A stretch of 7,955 nt of DNA from Bacteroidota bacterium (lineage in GTDB: Bacteria > Bacteroidota > Bacteroidia > Chitinophagales > Saprospiraceae): NCBI GenBank assembly GCA_008501835.1, contig QQUB01000436.1:1-7955 (forward strand). Direction: 5' to 3'. How positions within the stretch are numbered: the stretch's first letter is position 1; each line of letters begins with the position of its first letter. The notes below the pieces were generated by a model that worked only from the letters and a program-made list of their open reading frames with translations, did no database searches and was not told the origin of the DNA. Shown here one piece after another: positions 1 through 4,803 of the stretch. Both the position numbers and the translations under genes were made by a program.

Positions 1-146
1 ATGAAAAAATCTCTATATCTCATGACTATTAATTTTCGATTAGAATGAAAACTCGATATAAAAAGCCACTATTTAGCCATAAGACAAATTATACCTTAGC
101 AATATTCACAAATCACCATATAAAAATCAACAAATCGGTATTGATA

Positions 147-177
147 TGGAATATCATTCCACGTGATTTGCATCACG
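147..177. repeat. Two adjacent perfect small palindromes in the leader region
   Basis: Two perfect stem-loops lie back to back. TGGAAT pairs with ATTCCA (147-152 and 156-161, 3-nt loop), and CGTGAT pairs with ATCACG (162-167 and 172-177, 4-nt loop). They are the only clear structure in the 288 bases before the first gene. They could be a regulator-binding site, the tail of an upstream terminator, or chance. The rest of bases 1-288 is AT-rich, and I see no convincing gene in it. Confidence 0.4.
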
Positions 178-252
178 AGCATTTTCTGTTGTCAAATTTT
201 TTATTTCCAAAATACCTGGGAATGCTAAACGAATTCGCACAAAAAACGTTTT

Positions 253-260
253 TATTTTTG
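253..260 (+). promoter_or_regulatory. Possible -7 promoter box of the nat operon
   Basis: TATTTTTG fits the Bacteroidota -7 consensus TAnnTTTG and lies 28 bases before the ATG at 289, which would give a leader of about 20 nt. I see no good TTG-type -33 element at the expected distance, and the region is rich in T runs, so this may be a chance match. Confidence 0.3.
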
Positions 261-288
261 CTAGACAAAAACACCAAAATTATTGTTG

Positions 289-1089
289 ATGCCCGAATTC
301 CATTTCAACCCTGACCTCTATTTACAGCGAATTGGCCTTGACGTTATTCCGACACCTGATGAAACAGGGTTGATCGGGCTACATAGAGCACAATTCTTTT
401 CCATTCCGTTTGAAAATTTCGATATACAATTAGGGAAAAATATCGACCTTAACCCTATGCACCTTTTTGACAAGCTGGTGAAGCACCAAAGAGGAGGATA
501 TTGCTTTGAACTGAATGGATTACTTGGGATGGCACTTAAACATTTTGGTTTTGAAGTCCGGCCTTTGCTTGCCAGGGTACATCTTTCCGAAGAACCATCA
601 GGAAGAACTCATTTGCTCAATATGGTAGAACTGGAGCAAGGCCCATGGATTATCGATGCAGGGTTCGGAGCCGGAGGACTAAGAAGCCCTCTTCCGCTTA
701 AGGAAGGAGTTTTCGAGCATGAAACCGGTTATAGCTTTAGCCTGGAAGAAAAAGCTCCGTGGGGATGGATGATGCGAACCCTGGATAAGGGAATATGGAA
801 AGATAGCTATAGTTTTGACCTAGAATATGTTACAAAAGAAGATATTGAAGTCGGTAACTTTTATACCTCTCATTCTCCAAACACCCATTTCACCCAAATC
901 CGAACAGCAAGTAAGCCTACAAAAAACGGAAGGATCAGCCTTCGGAACTTCACTTTCACGGAAATAACGGGAGGAGAAGTGAAAACCACAGAAATAGAAG
1001 ATAACCCCGCCTACCTGAACTTCTTAGAACAAAAATTCGGGATCAGACTTGATGCGAACTATGAAGAATTAAAAAAATTGACCACCTAA
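289..1089 (+). CDS. nat: Arylamine N-acetyltransferase
   Basis: This 266-residue protein is a cytoplasmic arylamine N-acetyltransferase. The family moves an acetyl group from acetyl-CoA to arylamines, hydrazines or similar amines through a cysteine thioester. The Cys-His-Asp triad is visible: Cys72 in RGGYCFELN, His108 in GRTHLLNMV and Asp123 in WIIDAGFG. These lie almost exactly where they do in characterised bacterial NATs (near 69, 107 and 122), and the length is close to the usual 270-280. The N-terminal PFENFD segment is also typical. I chose the ATG at 289. A TTG at 283 would add only two residues, and neither start has a Shine-Dalgarno sequence, which is normal for Bacteroidota. It is the first gene of a three-gene operon, 11 nt before the dehydrogenase. 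The physiological substrate cannot be read from sequence; amide-forming relatives in biosynthetic clusters share the fold. Confidence 0.93.
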   Translation: MPEFHFNPDLYLQRIGLDVIPTPDETGLIGLHRAQFFSIPFENFDIQLGKNIDLNPMHLFDKLVKHQRGGYCFELNGLLGMALKHFGFEVRPLLARVHLSEEPSGRTHLLNMVELEQGPWIIDAGFGAGGLRSPLPLKEGVFEHETGYSFSLEEKAPWGWMMRTLDKGIWKDSYSFDLEYVTKEDIEVGNFYTSHSPNTHFTQIRTASKPTKNGRISLRNFTFTEITGGEVKTTEIEDNPAYLNFLEQKFGIRLDANYEELKKLTT

Positions 1090-1100
1090 AAAGAAGAATT

Positions 1101-2009
1101 ATGGAATCTTTCAATCTTGAAAAAATACCAAACCAAAAGGGGAGAATAGCCATAGTAACCGGCGCCAATGTAGGAGTGGGTTATGAAACGGCTATTGGGT
1201 TAGCCAAAAAACAGAGCAAAGTGATCATGGCTTGCCGGAACCAACAAAAAGCAGAAAAAGCAAAAGCTGCCATATTGGACAAAGTACCCGATGCAGATCT
1301 CGAAATTGAAATACTTGATCTTGGCAATCTGGACTCAGTAAAAAACTTTGCTTCCAAATTCATTGAAAAATACGATCGGCTGGACTTACTGATCAATAAT
1401 GCAGGAATTATGATCCCTCCGTTTTCGAAAACGGAAGATGGTTTCGAAAGCCAGATGGGTGTTAATTACTTTGGTCATTTCGCTTTAACGGGAAAGTTGA
1501 TGCCGCATCTTGAAAATACAGAAAACTCCAGAGTTGTGACCCTGAGTAGCATTGCCCACCGCAATGCCGTAATTGATTTCGACAATATTAACAGCGAGCA
1601 ATCTTATTCAAAATTTGCAGCTTATGGCCAAAGCAAAGTGGCCTGTCTTATGTTTGCTTACGAATTACAAAGGAGGCTTGAAAAAGCCGGAAGTGATACG
1701 ATTTCTGTCGCTGCCCATCCCGGAGTTTCCAATACAAACCTGGCACGACATGCCCCAATATGGATGAAACTACTCATGCCGATTTTAGGGCCTTTTATGA
1801 CCCACTCTCCTGAAAAAGCGGCTTTACCAAGTCTGAATGCTGCACTTGGAGATAATGTTCGTGGTGGAGAATATTACGGACCTACCGGGTATCGCGAGAT
1901 GAAAGGCGGTCCAGGTAAGGTTTCTTCCAGTTCCTATTCTATGGATACGGATGTGGCCAGCAGATTATGGGATGTCTCAGAACAATTAACCGGGGAAAAA
2001 TACTTATAG
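1101..2009 (+). CDS. SDR-family NADP-dependent oxidoreductase, retinol dehydrogenase/WWOX-like
   Basis: This 302-residue protein is a short-chain dehydrogenase/reductase with one Rossmann domain and no membrane segment. Visible motifs are the dinucleotide-binding TGANVGVG (20-27), the structural NNAG (99-102), a catalytic Asn around 122 in MGVNYFGHF, Ser149/Ser150 in LSSIAH, and Tyr175 with Lys179 in YGQSK. Arg47 in the ACRN stretch after the second strand favours NADP(H) over NAD(H). The motif spacing and the VNYFGHFALT segment resemble the retinol dehydrogenase/protochlorophyllide reductase/WWOX-like branch, which reduces or oxidises ketones and alcohols on hydrophobic substrates. The true substrate is unknown. 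The gene starts 11 nt after nat and ends 1 nt before the next gene, so the three are almost certainly co-transcribed. The purine-rich AAGAAG before the ATG is only a weak ribosome-binding match. Confidence 0.93.
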   Translation: MESFNLEKIPNQKGRIAIVTGANVGVGYETAIGLAKKQSKVIMACRNQQKAEKAKAAILDKVPDADLEIEILDLGNLDSVKNFASKFIEKYDRLDLLINNAGIMIPPFSKTEDGFESQMGVNYFGHFALTGKLMPHLENTENSRVVTLSSIAHRNAVIDFDNINSEQSYSKFAAYGQSKVACLMFAYELQRRLEKAGSDTISVAAHPGVSNTNLARHAPIWMKLLMPILGPFMTHSPEKAALPSLNAALGDNVRGGEYYGPTGYREMKGGPGKVSSSSYSMDTDVASRLWDVSEQLTGEKYL

Positions 2010-2010
2010 A

Positions 2011-3120
2011 ATGTCAATGTTGATTTGGCTTCCAGTGGCCATTATCGTTTTATGGATTACACCGAGGATCGTAATCAGGTTGAACCCAAATTTTGGCGGA
2101 GCATTTAGTGGGGATTTAAACCAGAAATTTTCGCGCTCCAAACAATGGGACGGTAAGGCCTTTCAAAATATTGTGCCTGTTTCCATGGTAAAACTGAGCA
2201 ATGCTCCAGGATTACTCAGAGAACGGTTTTCTAACAATAATATCAAAGAGCCTGAAAAGCCGCTTCCCATTAAAAGACTGGATCACAACAAATGGGATAC
2301 CATGCCTGAAAAACCCAAATTCGTTTGGTATGGCCATGCTACCCTTTTGCTGCAGATCAATGGCAAAAACCTGCTGATAGATCCGATGTTCGGTCCTATA
2401 GCTTCTCCTTTTTCCTTTATGGGTATTAAAAGGTTTAGCAAAAATACACTTGACCTGATCGATGATCTTCCACCTATTGACGCAGTACTGATCTCGCATG
2501 ATCATTACGACCATCTTGATCTCAAAAGTATTGAGAAATTAAAGGGAAGGATTGAAAACTGGTTTGTCGCCCTCGGCGTTGGTCGTCACCTGGAGAAATG
2601 GGGAGTGAACAGCAGAGACATCCAGGAATTAGATTGGTGGCAGGAAATACAGTTTGAAGGTATAAATATTACTTTCACTCCATCTCAGCACTTCTCAGGA
2701 CGAGGGCTTTCCGATCGTTTCAAGTCTTTTTGGGGAGGATTCGTTTTTCAAACTCAGGATCACAGCATTTACTGGAATGGTGATGGTGGTTATGGAACAC
2801 ATTTCAGGGAGATCGGCGAAAAGTTTGGTTCTTTTGACTGGGCCTTCATGGAATGTGGCCAGTATAACGACCTTTGGCACCAATTGCATTTATTTCCGGA
2901 AGAGAGTGTGCTGGCAGCTATTGATGCCGGAGCAAAAAAAGCCATCCCCGTCCATTGGGGAGCATTTGCCCTGGCAATGCATTCCTGGAAGGATCCTATT
3001 GATAGGTTTGTTGCAGAAGCTAAGAAACACAAGTTTGCTATTTGCACACCGGATTTGGGTGACGTGGTGGTTCTCGGGCAGGAGCCGGAGGAAAATGAAT
3101 GGTGGAAAAAGGTAAAATAA
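2011..3120 (+). CDS. Membrane-anchored MBL-fold metal-dependent hydrolase (NAPE-PLD/RomA-like)
   Basis: This 369-residue protein carries a complete metallo-beta-lactamase-fold active site: SHDHYDH (His163, His165, Asp167, His168), His227 in QHFSG, Asp258 in NGDGGY and His315 in VHWG. WYGHATLLLQ (106-115) and the IDP at 123-125 are hallmarks of the branch that includes NAPE-hydrolysing phospholipase D, UlaG-like lactonases and RomA-like proteins. Residues 2-22 form one hydrophobic helix, probably an N-terminal membrane anchor, with an Arg just after it. Family knowledge suggests a phosphodiesterase or hydrolase acting on lipid-like substrates with two metal ions (usually Zn). The exact reaction is inference. 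The ATG follows the previous stop codon by one base, so translational coupling is likely; a second in-frame ATG at 2017 would remove only two residues. It is the last gene of the operon. Confidence 0.9.
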   Translation: MSMLIWLPVAIIVLWITPRIVIRLNPNFGGAFSGDLNQKFSRSKQWDGKAFQNIVPVSMVKLSNAPGLLRERFSNNNIKEPEKPLPIKRLDHNKWDTMPEKPKFVWYGHATLLLQINGKNLLIDPMFGPIASPFSFMGIKRFSKNTLDLIDDLPPIDAVLISHDHYDHLDLKSIEKLKGRIENWFVALGVGRHLEKWGVNSRDIQELDWWQEIQFEGINITFTPSQHFSGRGLSDRFKSFWGGFVFQTQDHSIYWNGDGGYGTHFREIGEKFGSFDWAFMECGQYNDLWHQLHLFPEESVLAAIDAGAKKAIPVHWGAFALAMHSWKDPIDRFVAEAKKHKFAICTPDLGDVVVLGQEPEENEWWKKVK

Positions 3121-3129
3121 ACTACTGAA

Positions 3130-3148
3130 GTTTCAACAACCTTGAAAC
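3130..3148 (+). terminator. Possible weak terminator hairpin after the nat operon
   Basis: A perfect 7-bp stem, GTTTCAA with TTGAAAC around a 5-nt loop, begins 10 nt after the stop codon of the hydrolase gene. It is AT-rich and no clean T-tract follows (only a CCCTTTT about 13 nt later), so it may be a weak terminator, a stabilising 3' hairpin or chance. Confidence 0.35.
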
Positions 3149-3172
3149 AAGTAATAATATCCCTTTTGGAGA

Positions 3173-3417
3173 GATTGGCGTCAAATTAGGGGAAACACAT
3201 GGCGTATCTACGGCACTTAAGATATTCTTGCAGGTAGTTATTACCAATATTGGGTCCCGCTGGGACTAAAAAGTCTCGTAGAGACCAAATATGGATAAAA
3301 TTAGCCTGCTAAAGAGAAAAAAAGTGCCGTAGGTACGTCCTATGAGGACTTCCTTCTGGGAGAATGACCCAAATTAGAGAGTTCCTTTCGGATGTTCTTA
3401 CTAATTTGACGCCAATC
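3173..3417. repeat. Nested palindromic intergenic element (REP/BIME- or MITE-like)
   Basis: The outer ends are a perfect 17-bp inverted repeat, GATTGGCGTCAAATTAG at 3173-3189 and its complement at 3401-3417. Inside is a second pair, 3201-3216 against 3324-3339, matching at 14 of 16 bases. The similarity continues imperfectly toward the centre (GCAGG and GGTC stretches). Between them are compact triloop hairpins with 5-bp stems: GTCCC-GCT-GGGAC (3254-3266), GTCTC-GTA-GAGAC (3273-3285) and GTCCT-ATG-AGGAC (3337-3349). The two central hairpins are related in sequence. The right arm holds about 50-60 extra bases (about 3341-3400). No transposase is encoded. The architecture is that of a non-autonomous palindromic repeat, such as paired REP units mobilised by an IS200-like REP transposase elsewhere in the genome; that mechanism is inference. 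It fills most of the 395-base gap between two convergent genes, and I see no protein gene in it. Confidence 0.75.
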
Positions 3418-3430
3418 CCTTTGGAATGGT

Positions 3431-3468
3431 CGAAATAAATCGAAAAGTCTGCTTTTCGATTTATTTCG
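3431..3468. terminator. Perfect 17-bp stem-loop between convergent genes, probable bidirectional terminator
   Basis: CGAAATAAATCGAAAAG at 3431-3447 pairs perfectly with its complement at 3452-3468 around the 4-nt loop TCTG. It sits 47 nt beyond the stop of the (-) strand exonuclease gene and downstream of the (+) strand nat operon. It is well placed to stop transcription from both sides, especially for the exonuclease. The stem is AT-rich and lacks a classic trailing T-run on either strand, so it could instead be a dispersed genomic repeat. Confidence 0.5.
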
Positions 3469-3515
3469 GGGTGGTGGATTTCTCTGACTCAAAATTCCTA
3501 CCTCAATTTAGTTCC

Positions 3516-4169
3516 TCAAAACCCCTTCATCCGCTCATCCCGTGCCTCAATAGCTCTGATCACCGTCTTTTCCAGCCGGGCAATATCTTTTTCATCACGA
3601 GGTATTTCCACCACATGTAATCTTTTTTCATCAAGTCGCCTGGGATCAAAGGACACAAAATAACACAGGTCTACCCCCATTACCCACATCGCTCCTTGTA
3701 CCTGCCAGTAATAATCAGGTTTTATACCTTTTAGATTCGTAGCAGTTTGAATTCTATTATAATAGTTGAGATGAACCTTTGCATTGTAGGGGCATTTTAC
3801 TTCAACCAGCGCTTTTTCGTTCCCTGCTTCATCCAGGATTAATCCATCAGGGGTGGCGCCCGCTTCCGTTACCTTTGGGTGAATTACAAATCCACATTCA
3901 TGAATCGTTGTCCCCAGATATCGTTCGAGTGCTTTAAGGGCTGGCGACTCCATCCTGCTACCCCACCGCATGGCTTTGTTGATCAAAATTTTCACATTTC
4001 CACCAGAATATTTTTCCCGGGCTTTCTCATAAATATGATTCAATGCAGGAATGGACCAACCTTCCTGATTGGAAGTTGTCATTAATTTACCAAAGCTCGA
4101 TGCCGTGAACCTTCCGGACCGGGCACTATACCATTCCGGTGTCTGCGGTGTAATGAAGTTTGTACGCAT
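3516..4169 (-). CDS. YqaJ/lambda-exonuclease-type recombination nuclease
   Basis: This 217-residue protein belongs to the PD-(D/E)XK nuclease superfamily, YqaJ viral recombinase branch. Relatives digest the 5' strand of double-stranded DNA ends and hand the 3' single strand to an annealing protein of the RecT/Bet type. Visible motifs are W13 with R17 and R20 near the N terminus (EWYSARSGRFTASSFG), Glu74 in RWGSRMESPA, Asp108 in TPDGL, the catalytic pair Glu123 and Lys125 in LVEVKCPY, and the Q156/Q158 helix in YYWQVQGAMW. Spacing matches lambda Exo (Asp109, Glu129, Lys131) well, and the length is typical. I chose the ATG at 4169. An in-frame TTG at 4235 would add 22 residues with no family-like motif. 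No annealing protein, integrase or phage structural gene lies nearby, so it is a solitary, probably phage-derived gene. It is apparently intact. Confidence 0.88.
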   Translation of the reverse strand: MRTNFITPQTPEWYSARSGRFTASSFGKLMTTSNQEGWSIPALNHIYEKAREKYSGGNVKILINKAMRWGSRMESPALKALERYLGTTIHECGFVIHPKVTEAGATPDGLILDEAGNEKALVEVKCPYNAKVHLNYYNRIQTATNLKGIKPDYYWQVQGAMWVMGVDLCYFVSFDPRRLDEKRLHVVEIPRDEKDIARLEKTVIRAIEARDERMKGF

Positions 4170-4266
4170 GATGTAAAGTTGACAATTAATTAGTGTAATC
4201 CTGTCCTTTTTGATAAAAAATGGCCCCAAAACCAATAATAAGAAATGGAATGAAGTTGAGCGTAGC

Positions 4267-4312
4267 GAAATCCCGTACCGCAGGGTCGGGGTGACATCCC
4301 GAACGAGATTTC
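4267..4312. repeat. Imperfect stem-loop in the divergent intergenic region
   Basis: GAAATCCCGT at 4267-4276 pairs with ACGAGATTTC at 4303-4312 with one mismatch. Inside, TCGGGG (4286-4291) pairs with TCCCGA (4297-4302) with one G-T wobble around TGACA. The preceding TTGAGCGTAGCGAAAT resembles short dispersed repeats I remember from flavobacterial intergenic regions. It lies between the divergent exonuclease and blaI-like genes and may be a genomic repeat or a transcriptional insulator. Apart from this and the operator cluster, I see nothing in 4170-4440. Confidence 0.45.
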
Positions 4313-4360
4313 ATATCGAGTATACACGAAGTGTCGGGACCAGTAACCTCCAATTCGATC

Positions 4361-4415
4361 AACTATTTTTTTAGTTAAAACTAAAAATTTAGTTGATTTA
4401 ACTAAAAATTTAGTT
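4361..4415. promoter_or_regulatory. Three-copy palindromic operator for the BlaI-like repressor
   Basis: The 16-bp palindrome AACTAAAAATTTAGTT occurs exactly twice, at 4379-4394 and 4400-4415 (start-to-start 21 bp, two helical turns). A variant, AACTATTTTTTTAGTT, lies at 4361-4376 (18 bp upstream). All share the arms AACTA and TAGTT. BlaI/MecI/CopY repressors bind as dimers to paired dyads overlapping their own promoter, and these copies surround the predicted -33 element and abut the -7 box. Binding by the adjacent repressor, and hence autorepression, is inferred from position and family habit. Confidence 0.8.
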
Positions 4416-4423
4416 TACATTTG
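4393..4423 (+). promoter_or_regulatory. Bacteroidota-type promoter of the blaI-M56 operon
   Basis: TACATTTG at 4416-4423 matches the -7 consensus TAnnTTTG exactly, and TTG at 4393-4395 lies 20 bp upstream as a -33 element. Transcription would start near 4430, leaving a leader of only about 10 nt before the ATG at 4441. The -33 element sits at the junction of the second operator palindrome and the spacer, and the -7 box begins immediately after the third. A bound repressor would therefore block polymerase directly. Confidence 0.7.
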
Positions 4424-4440
4424 AATCAAAATACGAATCA

Positions 4441-4803
4441 ATGCAGAAATTATCCAAACGAGAAGAAGAGATTATGCAGGTTTTATGGCAGCTCGAAAAA
4501 GCCTTTGTAAAAGAGGTGATCGAGCTATTGCCCGAACCTAAGCCTCATTACAATACAGTTTCTACCATCATCAGAATTCTGGAAGACAAGAAATTTATCG
4601 GTCATAAAAGCTTTGGCAAGACTTACCAGTATTTCCCGCTTGTCTCCAAAGAAGAATACCAAAAAAGTGAGGTGGGTGATGTAATCCGGAATTACTTTGA
4701 CAACTCCTACAAAAAAATGGTAGCCTATTTTGCCAATGAGGAAAAGATAAGTGAAGAAGAGTTGGATGAAATTCTCAAAATGATCAAAAATAAAAACGCA
4801 TGA
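4441..4803 (+). CDS. BlaI/MecI/CopY-family winged-helix transcriptional repressor
   Basis: This 120-residue cytoplasmic protein is a BlaI/MecI-type repressor of usual length. The winged-helix DNA-binding domain covers about 5-68. It starts with the family signature LSKREEEIMQVLW (4-16), and the recognition helix is YNTVSTIIRILEDKKF (37-52). The C-terminal half (70-115) is the helical dimerisation region, ending in an acidic stretch like that of MecI. In staphylococcal BlaI/MecI the induced cleavage is between Asn101 and Phe102. By my remembered alignment (LVLNFVEKED there, MVAYFANEEK here) the equivalent bond is Tyr96-Phe97, so the scissile Asn is not conserved. It probably represses its own operon through the palindromes at 4361-4415. 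Its stop overlaps the start of the metallopeptidase gene (ATGA), the usual repressor-sensor pairing. Other targets are possible. No Shine-Dalgarno sequence is seen. Confidence 0.92.
   Translation: MQKLSKREEEIMQVLWQLEKAFVKEVIELLPEPKPHYNTVSTIIRILEDKKFIGHKSFGKTYQYFPLVSKEEYQKSEVGDVIRNYFDNSYKKMVAYFANEEKISEEELDEILKMIKNKNA

Noticed and set aside
283..288. TTG start for nat two codons upstream of the ATG
   Set aside because: The ATG at 289 is in frame, fits family N-termini, and needs no rare start codon.
45..314. An 89-codon open frame before nat
   Set aside because: Its composition is AT-driven (many K, N, F, I, H), it has no recognisable motif, it overlaps the nat start, and it covers the two palindromes and a possible promoter. 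It looks like non-coding leader.
3121..3515. A group II intron, tRNA or other known structured RNA gene in the intergenic palindromes
   Set aside because: I see no intron domain V-like motif, no tRNA arms or anticodon geometry, and the symmetry spans both strands as in a DNA repeat. A covariance-model search would be needed to exclude rarer RNA families.
4170..4235. TTG-initiated 22-residue N-terminal extension of the exonuclease
   Set aside because: The family domain begins right after the ATG at 4169 (EWYSARSG), and the extension shows no homologous features.
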